From: a virus
IMG/VR virus record: IMGVR_UViG_3300037502_002838
Location: 1 to 28,540 of that record
Direction: 5' to 3' (one strand)
DNA length: 28,540 bases
Shown: positions 1-7,162 of the stretch, one piece after another
How positions within the stretch are numbered: the stretch's first letter is position 1
Layout: each line of letters opens with the position of its first letter
Program-made: the position numbers and the translations under genes
The notes under the pieces: generated by a model
Seen by the model: the letters and a program-made list of their open reading frames with translations, nothing else
Database searches by the model: none
Told to the model about the DNA's origin: nothing

Positions 1-438
1 TCTGTGAAATTTACTTACTGCAGGGCAATATTCTTCTTTATGCCATTTTAAACTACGACTCATATTTGTAGTCATATGCACACTAGTATAATTTGTATTT
101 TCAACATCATTGTTTAAATGCTGTAGTATATCAATATACCCTGGATGAAATGTTGGCTCGCCGCCGCTAAGACTAAAATGAAAACTATTGAATCCTCTTT
201 CTCTAGCCTGACGTTTTATTTCATCTATAGTTAATAAACATAATTCAGTGGGTCTATGATCCTTTTTATCACTACGAGCATATGGCCAACAGTAACTACA
301 CTTATAATTACAGAATCTACCCAATAACCAACTTACCGTAAAAAGGTCACGATATAACATTGTGCGTTGTCCAACACGTACAATATCATCATATGGTATT
401 TGTGTAAAGTCATAAGCTGATTTTGCTAAATCACTCAT
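1..438 (-). CDS. Radical SAM protein, GGEPT type (partial, runs off the window)
   Basis: The first 146 codons are present and the gene continues beyond base 1. The translation starts MSDLAKSAYDF. It carries the radical-SAM motif CX3CX2C at C43, C47 and C50 (FCNYKCSYC), followed by SGGEPTFHPGY, the SAM-binding GGEP strand. This should be an enzyme that cleaves S-adenosylmethionine with a [4Fe-4S] cluster; the substrate is unknown. Its nearest relative in the window is the 236-aa protein at 4296-5006 (LGRRCNYDCSYC, TGGEPT), so the missing part may include a cysteine-rich C-terminal domain like the one at 3856-4299. The ATG at 436-438 overlaps the upstream stop by 8 nt, the same overlap seen at several other junctions of this operon. 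The family call is firm; the role is not known. Confidence 0.9.
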   Translation of the reverse strand, partial: MSDLAKSAYDFTQIPYDDIVRVGQRTMLYRDLFTVSWLLGRFCNYKCSYCWPYARSDKKDHRPTELCLLTIDEIKRQARERGFNSFHFSLSGGEPTFHPGYIDILQHLNNDVENTNYTSVHMTTNMSRSLKWHKEEYCPAVSKFHR

Positions 439-742
439 AATAAGTTTTCACCATTTCGTAAAGTTCTGGATTTATATATGCCCAATTTTCATTTCTAATA
501 TCGTTTATCTTTTTATCATTTTTTATAAAAATATTAAAATCACCAGTTTTTGATAACTCATCTTCTAATATTTTCAAAAAAGGCACTGCGGTATGTTTAG
601 TCCATAATTCAAATAATTTTTTAATTTCTATCTTAGCATTTTCAGGCAAGTGTCGTGGACGCATCCAATCTGGACCATCTACTAAAACATATTCATGACG
701 AATTTTAGGAAAATTATCTTTTAAAAAATTTGAAAGTTTATC
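431..742 (-). pseudogene. Orphaned C-terminal part of the interrupted N-twitch radical SAM gene
   Basis: This stretch continues the frame of the gene at 743-1543 directly after its TAA stop (743-745) and stays open for 103 codons to a TGA at 431-433. It looks like the missing C-terminus of that protein. It contains DGPDWMRPRHLP, resembling HLNVRVLP/HLNVKVLP in the intact paralogues. It ends in a segment (DIRNENWAYINPELYEM) matching paralogue ends such as DKIRDEKLLEVEPKFKDY. An internal ATG at 662-664 could start a 77-aa protein, but no convincing ribosome binding site precedes it. Readthrough of the TAA, a genuine nonsense mutation, or a sequencing error (TTA to TAA is one base) would each explain it. 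Confidence 0.75.
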
Positions 743-1543
743 TTAATGATTAATATTGTATATACTAGCAACAGAATGAACTTTAATATCTTCTTTAAAA
801 TTTTCAGTAAACCAATTAATATTTTCTAAAACGTTATCCCATTTACTTCCTTTTCTCAGAAAATTATTCAACTCACCATAAGCATCAATACTTAAATTAA
901 TGTGACATTCTTTACATTCTTTTAAAAGATCAAATAATTCTTGATTGGGTTTCAAGGTAGTATTTGTTGTTAAAAGGACTCTTAGGTTCTTTCTGTTGCA
1001 TCTTTTTAAAACATTGATAAATTTTGGCTGTTCCATTAAAGGTTCCCCGCCAATTAATTTCATTAAAGTGAGCTCCGAAAGATCATACCCATCTAGCACT
1101 GTTTCCTGATTTAAAATACCTTTATAAATTGGCATCCCTAATGCTTTCGCATCAGCATACCAGCTTGTACTTAATTCTGGATTACACATTCTACATTTGT
1201 TATTACATGTGTTACTAAGAGCTAAATCTAAGTATTTTATTTTTGATTCTTTGATAGGCTTAGTTGGTATATTAAAATTTTCTGCGTTATTAAGAAAAAA
1301 CATTCTAGTACTGTGACCTGTTTTTTCCTCATTAGTATAACATTTATTGCACCCAGGAACTGATTCATTATTTCTCATCTTTTCCCGAATATCCTGCATA
1401 AACGGGTGATTAAAAACATCAGGATGATTTAAATCTAAATCATCAGGGACATGCTCCCAATCAAAAATACAACAAGGATATACTTTTCCGTTAGGACGAA
1501 CTGCCAAATGACTAAATGGTAGAGGACAAAAACTATTATTCAC
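743..1543 (-). CDS. N-twitch radical SAM protein, interrupted by in-frame TAA
   Basis: The first 266 residues carry an N-terminal twitch/SPASM-like cysteine domain (C6, C24, C25, C65, C68) and then the radical-SAM motif CX3CX2C (C113, C117, C120), followed by IGGEPL. This is the 'twitch domain first' arrangement known for a family of radical SAM proteins in bacteria and phages. Paralogues here are 420-470 aa. This one stops after SIYNINH, just where they continue (for example TAYNVNHMIDF), and the same frame stays open after the stop to position 431. As read, it lacks the end of the barrel and the C-terminal tail. The start codon overlaps the upstream gene by 8 nt. It may be inactive, or may be rescued by readthrough. 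Confidence 0.85.
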   Translation of the reverse strand: MNNSFCPLPFSHLAVRPNGKVYPCCIFDWEHVPDDLDLNHPDVFNHPFMQDIREKMRNNESVPGCNKCYTNEEKTGHSTRMFFLNNAENFNIPTKPIKESKIKYLDLALSNTCNNKCRMCNPELSTSWYADAKALGMPIYKGILNQETVLDGYDLSELTLMKLIGGEPLMEQPKFINVLKRCNRKNLRVLLTTNTTLKPNQELFDLLKECKECHINLSIDAYGELNNFLRKGSKWDNVLENINWFTENFKEDIKVHSVASIYNINH

Positions 1544-2801
1544 TGTCGAGCCATTCCACTAATATTGGATCTAAATAATCTCTAAAATTTTGATTTCGTG
1601 CCATATCAAAAAGCTCACACTCATCTTTTACTTTTTGTCTGTTTTCATTGTTATTTTTGATAGCATCATCTATTTGTAATAAAAGATTAACTACGTCTCC
1701 GTCCTCTAGACCGTTGTCTCTAAACCTGTGTTTGTTTATTCTTTGTTTAGCTAACTCTAAAAGTTCTTTTGATAGATGTTTTATTGCTATACCTCTGTCT
1801 CGACTGTACACTTCTGAAAATTGACAACAAACTCCAGGGTATAACTTTTTAGCCCAGGTTAAATATTCATCTAAATTTAAAATATTATGGGCAGTTACCA
1901 CTGTTACAAAATTTAAAATCGGATCATAATTACGTACATTTTCTATATAATTTTTTACACTAATTTCGAGATCTGAAAATTTACTAGGAAATCTAATAAA
2001 TTCATAAACTTTTTCGATTCCATCAATACTAAAAGTATGCTTGTTTTTTTTAAAATTATTAATTAGACTTATATTATTATCATCAAATTGTGTTGCATTG
2101 GTATGAAAGATTAGTGTAGTATTTTTAGCATCGTCATTACGTACATATTGATATAATAATTGTATAACTTTATTATCATAAAATGGTTCTCCACCTGATG
2201 CCTTTAATACTTTAATTTTGTCAGTATTCTGTAACAGCCATTCCCATTGAAATGATTTTGTGGCTTCAATTGATACCGGTTTACTTTTTCCATCTACAAT
2301 AAATTCTATTCTACCCCACCGATCTGTAACTTTTGAAACTTTGTCTAATAGATTATTTTTATCAAAATATTGATGATCAGCCATCAACTGATGACTGGCT
2401 GTAGGCGTACACATCCTGCATCTTAAATTACAAACATTTGATGCTGTGATATCAATTACAGATAGCCCATCGTCATCATATCCAAAATTCTCATCACTAT
2501 ACAGTCTAAAGGAGTTCAGTCCTCTGTCTTCTTGATCCCAACAAACTTTACAGGCTTCATCTCTTATGCCTTTAGATAAATTATCTCTAAGTTGTTGCAT
2601 CCTAGGATGATCGTACATTTCTTGAGGTGTTAAATTAGTTGGATCAATTTCTAATGGATTTATATACTTTGGATTTTTATGAGTGTAATTTCCCATCATA
2701 CAGCAAGGCCAAAATGCTAGTAATTTTTTCCCTCGCCATTCTTTAATGGCGATTTCTCTAAAAGGATGTTTACAGTAAGTATTATTTTTTTCTGGTTTCA
2801 T
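1536..2801 (-). CDS. N-twitch radical SAM protein
   Basis: This 421-aa protein has an N-terminal auxiliary Fe-S domain (C10, C33, C34, C84, C87), then CX3CX2C at C124, C128 and C131 (VCNLRCRMC), then SGGEPF and a C-terminal tail ending near LDPILVEWLD. It is expected to be a SAM-dependent radical enzyme with one catalytic and one auxiliary cluster; the substrate is unknown. I chose the ATG at 2799-2801. It lies 1 nt after the upstream stop and puts the YCKHPF motif near the N-terminus as in the paralogues. A start at 2855 is open but would overlap the upstream gene by 53 nt. The gene overlaps the next one by 8 nt. Confidence 0.92.
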   Translation of the reverse strand: MKPEKNNTYCKHPFREIAIKEWRGKKLLAFWPCCMMGNYTHKNPKYINPLEIDPTNLTPQEMYDHPRMQQLRDNLSKGIRDEACKVCWDQEDRGLNSFRLYSDENFGYDDDGLSVIDITASNVCNLRCRMCTPTASHQLMADHQYFDKNNLLDKVSKVTDRWGRIEFIVDGKSKPVSIEATKSFQWEWLLQNTDKIKVLKASGGEPFYDNKVIQLLYQYVRNDDAKNTTLIFHTNATQFDDNNISLINNFKKNKHTFSIDGIEKVYEFIRFPSKFSDLEISVKNYIENVRNYDPILNFVTVVTAHNILNLDEYLTWAKKLYPGVCCQFSEVYSRDRGIAIKHLSKELLELAKQRINKHRFRDNGLEDGDVVNLLLQIDDAIKNNNENRQKVKDECELFDMARNQNFRDYLDPILVEWLDSE

Positions 2802-2802
2802 A

Positions 2803-3135
2803 TTAATGTCTTTCTTCGGGCCAATCATCTCTGCCTGCCATGTGTTTTTCTTCAATTCCTACACCACAAACATTTTTACATCTTTGTGGGCAATTACCAG
2901 AATTAAAATTATCAACATTTAATATAGTAAACATAGTTTTCTTAATAGTTTCCATATCGTGTTTTTTTAAGTCGTTCCAATCGGGTGTCAGAGCTTTAAA
3001 TCTCTCATCATCCCATGGGTTTACTTCATAATTCGCATGGTACGCACAGCAGGGATACACTTTCAATGTTGCTGACACATCTAATTCGTCCCATCTATCT
3101 GATGCATAATCATATGCTGAACATCTTACTTGCAT
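2803..3135 (-). CDS. Stand-alone SPASM/twitch-like cysteine domain (partner of the preceding radical SAM core)
   Basis: This 110-aa protein has no radical-SAM core but carries the cysteine pattern of an auxiliary Fe-S domain: C5, then YPCC (C29, C30), then CPQRCKNVC (C82, C86, C90). The same order (C, PCC, C-x3-C near the end) forms the C-termini of the radical SAM proteins at 9883-10935 and 10932-12098. The upstream gene at 3138-3815 is a 225-aa radical SAM core lacking this part, so the two look like one enzyme encoded in two pieces. I chose the ATG at 3133-3135, 2 nt after the upstream stop; a TTG at 3148-3150 is also open. The two genes are in different frames. A natural split or a frameshift in a fused gene would both fit. 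Confidence 0.82.
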   Translation of the reverse strand: MQVRCSAYDYASDRWDELDVSATLKVYPCCAYHANYEVNPWDDERFKALTPDWNDLKKHDMETIKKTMFTILNVDNFNSGNCPQRCKNVCGVGIEEKHMAGRDDWPEERH

Positions 3136-3137
3136 AA

Positions 3138-3815
3138 TTAATTCACCCAAAAAGTATCAAAAATAATACGATACGAAGTATTTTTATATTTTTTTGAAAT
3201 ATTTACATACTCGTCATAATCACTTTTTGTAATTCTATTAACCCCAAAACGACTTGGTCTCAAATTACATCTCAAATTCAATAGTAAATTGTGCTGTGCT
3301 GCTAACTTGATTACATCTTCTATTTCATGTTTATTATGTTCAAAAATAGTATAGTCCCATATAGCCTTATTATGTTTAGCCATTGAAAACATATTTTTAA
3401 ATGCTAACTCTGTGTTTACATTAATTCTATATTTGTTATTAATTTCATGAGTCAACCCATCAATACCAAATCGTATAGTTATAGAATTGTTAGTTTCAGC
3501 AACATATTTGAAAAACTCATCCCTTTTTACTCCACCATTGGAATATATTGTAAGCTGTTTAAAACTGTTATTGGCAATCTCTGCAAACTCTTTTATTTTA
3601 GGGTGCATTAGGGGATCACCAAATTCACCGCAGAAATAACAAATATAATTCTTATATATTTCCTTATCTCTTTCTACGATACGTTTAAACTCTTCAAAAT
3701 CCATATGTGTAAGTTTGAGCCCGTTTGTTAATTCAAGATATTTGTCTTGATCGAATCTTTTACACGTTGGACATTTAGCATTACAATAGTTTGTTATATT
3801 AAAATCTATTATCAT
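3138..3815 (-). CDS. Radical SAM core protein, GDP type, lacking its C-terminal cysteine domain
   Basis: This 225-aa protein has CX3CX2C at C11, C15 and C18 (YCNAKCPTC) and FCGEFGDPLMHP in place of the usual GGEP strand. That variant is shared with the proteins at 9883-10935 and 10932-12098. The barrel continues through IRFGIDGLTHEINNKYR, which parallels the SIDG/CVDG...YR region of those two. It ends at DTFWVN, where the relatives run on into an auxiliary cluster domain; here that domain is the separate gene at 2803-3135. The size is close to QueE, but QueE does not carry this motif set. A 40-nt gap, one of the few in the operon, precedes the start, with A/T-rich sequence that contains no promoter I would trust. 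Confidence 0.9.
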   Translation of the reverse strand: MIIDFNITNYCNAKCPTCKRFDQDKYLELTNGLKLTHMDFEEFKRIVERDKEIYKNYICYFCGEFGDPLMHPKIKEFAEIANNSFKQLTIYSNGGVKRDEFFKYVAETNNSITIRFGIDGLTHEINNKYRINVNTELAFKNMFSMAKHNKAIWDYTIFEHNKHEIEDVIKLAAQHNLLLNLRCNLRPSRFGVNRITKSDYDEYVNISKKYKNTSYRIIFDTFWVN

Positions 3816-3855
3816 AAATTATCTTTTTAAAATTTTTTATAGTATGCTCACATCT

Positions 3856-4299
3856 TCATTTTATTTCTTTAAGAAAAATAGGTTTAAGTACAGAAGTATC
3901 AAAATGATTTTTAACTACATCTAAATAATTTTCTTGATACTTACTTTTAGGTGCACAAAGTCCACACCCACAAGTATGTTTGGGGCAAACTATAGTTGGC
4001 ATGGTTCCATTTTTTAAATTGCGTTCTAATTCTTCAAGAATCTTATCACCTTCACTTAGTTTTCCTATAGGTCCGCGTGTTTCACCAAACTGTGCTTGAC
4101 ATGTTTGATGATGAAATACACTATCAGTCTGTTGCTCGATATGCATGAAAAACCAATTGACGCTACAGTACCAACCTTTAAATTCTCTGTAGTCAACAAA
4201 TTTACTTTTTCTGGATTCACCTTCGTTGTAGAGACACATGGTTCTACTACCACAACACGGCCTTCCAATTTTTAGTGCTAATTCTTTTTCGTCACTCAT
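3856..4299 (-). CDS. Cysteine-rich SPASM-like auxiliary domain protein
   Basis: This 147-aa protein has nine cysteines: PCCGSRTMC at residues 14-22, C45, C67, and a C-terminal cluster CPKHTCGCGLC at 105-115. It has no radical-SAM core. The ATG overlaps the stop of the radical SAM gene at 4296-5006 in an ATGA, giving translational coupling. The likely role is to hold one or two auxiliary Fe-S clusters for that core, as the C-terminal domain of a SPASM-type enzyme would. It could also be read as the second half of a fused gene broken by a one-base shift at the ATGA. The cysteine pattern is clear; the partnership is inferred from position. Confidence 0.82.
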   Translation of the reverse strand: MSDEKELALKIGRPCCGSRTMCLYNEGESRKSKFVDYREFKGWYCSVNWFFMHIEQQTDSVFHHQTCQAQFGETRGPIGKLSEGDKILEELERNLKNGTMPTIVCPKHTCGCGLCAPKSKYQENYLDVVKNHFDTSVLKPIFLKEIK

Positions 4300-5006
4300 G
4301 CTTCTTGAACCTTCTTTGTATTATTGGTCCAATAGTCTTTAAACCATTGTGTCTGTTCCTTAGTATACATATGTGCAAAATTACTTTTACTATCTGGTTC
4401 TTCACCAATAATTCTGGGAACATATTTAATATCATGTTCATCTAAAAACTCACATACCTTAATACACTCACCAAAATAACCTGCATGAAACATGACGTTG
4501 ATACTCATAGTGCATTTATGCTGTGGGCCATATGTATGAAATTGTACCATACGATCTTTTACTTGATTTTTCAATCTGTCATCAGCTTCGGCGTGATAAC
4601 TTATTGTTATATGATCTAAATTTTCCATTACCTGTGTGGCCATTTTTTCACTCATTGCTCCATTGCTTGTTAATGCAAAACTACATTCATAACGATGTTT
4701 GTATTTTTCATTATAGGTATCTTTTAGATACTTAATAAATGGAATAAAATTAGGATTAACTGTAGGCTCCCCACCAGTAAAACTTATACTAGCTCTTTTG
4801 TAATCCCTATATGTCATATACAAATCTATATACTTCAAGACAAAATCACTATTTTTTATCAAATCTTCCAAGCTGGCGTGTGGACTAAAATTATCATGTC
4901 TATGTGCCGGACAATAACTGCAATCATAATTGCACCTGCGCCCAAGATCCCAAGTGACTTGAAATACATTTCCATCAAGTAAATCTACAGTATCAAAACT
5001 AGCCAT
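4296..5006 (-). CDS. Radical SAM core protein, GGEPT type
   Basis: This 236-aa protein has CX3CX2C at C25, C29 and C32 (RRCNYDCSYC), then FTGGEPTVNPNF for SAM binding and SYHAEADDRLKNQVKDR in the later barrel. It is short for a SPASM-type enzyme, and the cysteine-rich domain expected after it is encoded by the overlapping gene at 3856-4299. It resembles the partial protein at 1-438 in spacing and motif. The start overlaps the upstream gene by 8 nt. The substrate is unknown. Confidence 0.92.
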   Translation of the reverse strand: MASFDTVDLLDGNVFQVTWDLGRRCNYDCSYCPAHRHDNFSPHASLEDLIKNSDFVLKYIDLYMTYRDYKRASISFTGGEPTVNPNFIPFIKYLKDTYNEKYKHRYECSFALTSNGAMSEKMATQVMENLDHITISYHAEADDRLKNQVKDRMVQFHTYGPQHKCTMSINVMFHAGYFGECIKVCEFLDEHDIKYVPRIIGEEPDSKSNFAHMYTKEQTQWFKDYWTNNTKKVQEA

Positions 5007-6303
5007 TTATATAATCCTTAAACTTGGGTTCTACTTCAAGTAATTTTTCATCACGTATTTTATCAAGATCCATTGTATATTTGACAAATTCGTTCCAATG
5101 AGTAGCATAATAACTTTCACTATTCATATAACTAGCCACACCTTTAGCAATATCAGTAGCCTGTTTAATTACATGTTCATTATAATTGTTATTCTTAACC
5201 CACTGAACAAAATCTTGTAATCGTTGCGTGACTTCTTTTTTGTATTGATCAGGTAATACCCTAACATTCAAATGCTTAGGGTGGTGTGCCACATGATGTG
5301 TTATAATCGGACGTTTATTTGTAAAATTTATTTTCCTAAAATTAGCATCTTTTAACTTCCACATCATAAAATCAATCATATGGTTGACATTGTAAGCCGT
5401 AACTGTAAACGCTAACCATCCAAAAATGTTATCAGGCAACTGATCTATTTTACGTAAATTGTTTAAAGTTTTTTCCCACTTAGCTGGGCTTCGTTGATAC
5501 TCTTGCATACTGCCCATACCATCAACACTTGCCCCAACACGTACTTGCTTAAAATGCTTCCACAATTCAGTAACTCTTGTAGGTAGTGTACTCATATTTG
5601 TGTTGTATTCTACAATTATATTTTTAGCCGCATCTTTTTCTACACAACGTTCTAAAAAATCATAGTGTCTTTCTATCAGCATTGGTTCACCACCAGCAAA
5701 ATATACATGTTGGATATTATGAATATTTGCTTCTAATTGTTCCCAAAAAGGTTCATATTCTGGCCAATTAAACGCTGGAACATTTCCGTCTACAATTTCC
5801 ATTACTCCGCTAGTATCTTTAAATCTATTACTGCCAGTTAATTTAATCCAATCTTCATACCATGCGTTGCTGTCTGTTGGACCACACATACGACATTTTA
5901 AATTACAAAAATTACCAAATCGCAAATCGTAATATACTACAGGAAAATCATCTGGATTAATGCTTCCATCAGATTTAGTTTTTTGTCTAACTTCATCAAT
6001 GTTCATTTGCCATTGTTCATTTTCATATGTACGTCTACTAATTAATCCGGCTGCTTCTTCATTTCTACAACGACCACATTCATCGTTCCATACACCGTTT
6101 AACATATTAAGACGTATAGTTTTCATCATTGTGTTATTACGTGCATCTAACAATGAGTCTTTTCCAGCATTATAAGCAACACCGTCAGCTTTGCGTATTA
6201 CTCCTTGATTCTTAGTTACGTTAGCTTGACAACAGACTCTAAGATCCCCATTAGCTCTGATAGCTTGAAAGTTCCAGGGGATAGGACAAAAAGTATTAGA
6301 CAT
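4999..6303 (-). CDS. N-twitch radical SAM protein
   Basis: This 434-aa protein starts MSNTFCPIPW, with N-domain cysteines C6, C24, C25, C76 and C79, followed by the radical-SAM motif C133, C137, C140 (FCNLKCRMC) and FAGGEPM. It has the fuller form of the family: a SVDGM segment, TAYNVNH in the late barrel, HLNVRVLP, and the tail DKIRDEKLLEVEPKFKDY. It is the closest paralogue in layout to the protein at 8483-9886. It overlaps the QueC-like gene upstream and the radical SAM gene downstream by 8 nt each. It should be a radical enzyme with an auxiliary cluster; the substrate is unknown. Confidence 0.94.
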   Translation of the reverse strand: MSNTFCPIPWNFQAIRANGDLRVCCQANVTKNQGVIRKADGVAYNAGKDSLLDARNNTMMKTIRLNMLNGVWNDECGRCRNEEAAGLISRRTYENEQWQMNIDEVRQKTKSDGSINPDDFPVVYYDLRFGNFCNLKCRMCGPTDSNAWYEDWIKLTGSNRFKDTSGVMEIVDGNVPAFNWPEYEPFWEQLEANIHNIQHVYFAGGEPMLIERHYDFLERCVEKDAAKNIIVEYNTNMSTLPTRVTELWKHFKQVRVGASVDGMGSMQEYQRSPAKWEKTLNNLRKIDQLPDNIFGWLAFTVTAYNVNHMIDFMMWKLKDANFRKINFTNKRPIITHHVAHHPKHLNVRVLPDQYKKEVTQRLQDFVQWVKNNNYNEHVIKQATDIAKGVASYMNSESYYATHWNEFVKYTMDLDKIRDEKLLEVEPKFKDYING

Positions 6304-7162
6304 TTGTTATCTTTTCCAAAGTCTCATCTAACTTTGATAGTGCCCAATTACGTTCTAAACACCAAAAACAAGTTTCACATTCTGGAATAGCCATTCCAGG
6401 TGTATAATCTTTATAACTAGGGACTACATCCTTAATATTTTTATGTGTTATATCGCCTTCACAACTTCTAGTTAAATTAAACAAATCAATAATATCAAAG
6501 TAATAATACTGAGCGACGATCCAAGATTTATCAACGAACCTGAATGGATGGCATAAAAATTTACCATCTGAGTGTATTATCAAGTCAACCAGTGTTCCTG
6601 CACTTGCCGGTTTTTCTCGTTCTTTCATTTTTTTAGGAAAATCTGTTCCAGGTGGATTTGCACTTGTCCCATTAAATACTGCATTAAAATTGTATTTAAA
6701 TGTAGTATACAAATTAAAACCAGACACTTGTAATTGATCACCACTTCGATCTTCGTTATAAACTGGGTCCTTATAGATATATCCTGAAACACCATGTTCA
6801 ATTTCTGGAGTTATAAAATTTTCGTGTCGTTCATTAATGATGTTGGGAAACATATTTTTTAACTTATTATAAACACTTATGCCTATTGATCCTTGCCAAG
6901 GTCTGGTAGTCCAACATCTCACATGAGATATAAAATCAATTTTGCAATCAAAGTCATTATCAGTAATTATTTTGCAAAGAAGATAAGTTAGACATGCACT
7001 ATCGGCACCACCCGATACATTTACAGCAATGCGTTTCCATTTATCTGAAAAGGGAATGTCAAGTCCGTTTATTCTAAATAACGAAATTCCATGATTTAAC
7101 GCAATTGATTGCTGTGCTGATGTTGTTGTACTATATATTTTATTTGACTCAGTAAACATCAT
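6296..7162 (-). CDS. QueC-like PP-loop ATPase (ATP pyrophosphatase)
   Basis: This 288-aa protein has the PP-loop SGGADS at residues 50-55, which binds ATP for adenylation chemistry. Near the C-terminus it has C234 (TRSCEGD) followed by CETCFWCLER (C262, C265, C268). This SC...CxxCxxCxER arrangement is the zinc-site pattern of QueC, 7-cyano-7-deazaguanine synthase, and HPFRFVDKSWIV sits where QueC proteins have their conserved PL...TK segment. The middle is unlike ordinary QueC and about 50 residues longer than usual. The gene lies between two N-twitch radical SAM genes and overlaps both. No GTP cyclohydrolase, QueD, recognisable QueE or DpdA gene is in the window, so amidation or thiolation of another substrate is as likely as 7-deazaguanine synthesis. 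Confidence 0.82.
   Translation of the reverse strand: MMFTESNKIYSTTTSAQQSIALNHGISLFRINGLDIPFSDKWKRIAVNVSGGADSACLTYLLCKIITDNDFDCKIDFISHVRCWTTRPWQGSIGISVYNKLKNMFPNIINERHENFITPEIEHGVSGYIYKDPVYNEDRSGDQLQVSGFNLYTTFKYNFNAVFNGTSANPPGTDFPKKMKEREKPASAGTLVDLIIHSDGKFLCHPFRFVDKSWIVAQYYYFDIIDLFNLTRSCEGDITHKNIKDVVPSYKDYTPGMAIPECETCFWCLERNWALSKLDETLEKITNV

Noticed and set aside
2802-2855. Upstream start for the radical SAM gene at 1536-2801
   Set aside because: It would overlap the preceding gene by 53 nt and add 18 residues absent from the paralogues; the ATG at 2801 fits operon spacing.
3136-3150. TTG start for the 110-aa cysteine domain gene
   Set aside because: An ATG at 3135 gives the normal tight spacing and removes the need for a rare start codon.
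3138-3815. QueE (7-carboxy-7-deazaguanine synthase), given the QueC-like gene nearby and a similar length
   Set aside because: The GDP-type SAM strand and barrel motifs match the two auxiliary-cluster radical SAM proteins in this window, not QueE.
3816-3855. Possible promoter in the 40-nt gap (TATAAA-like)
   Set aside because: There is no -35 partner and the sequence is simply A/T-rich; it does not match the late motif well.
4065-4268. 67-codon minus-strand frame inside the nine-cysteine gene
   Set aside because: It is in another frame of the 147-aa cysteine-rich gene, whose cysteine pattern and ATGA coupling show it is the real one.
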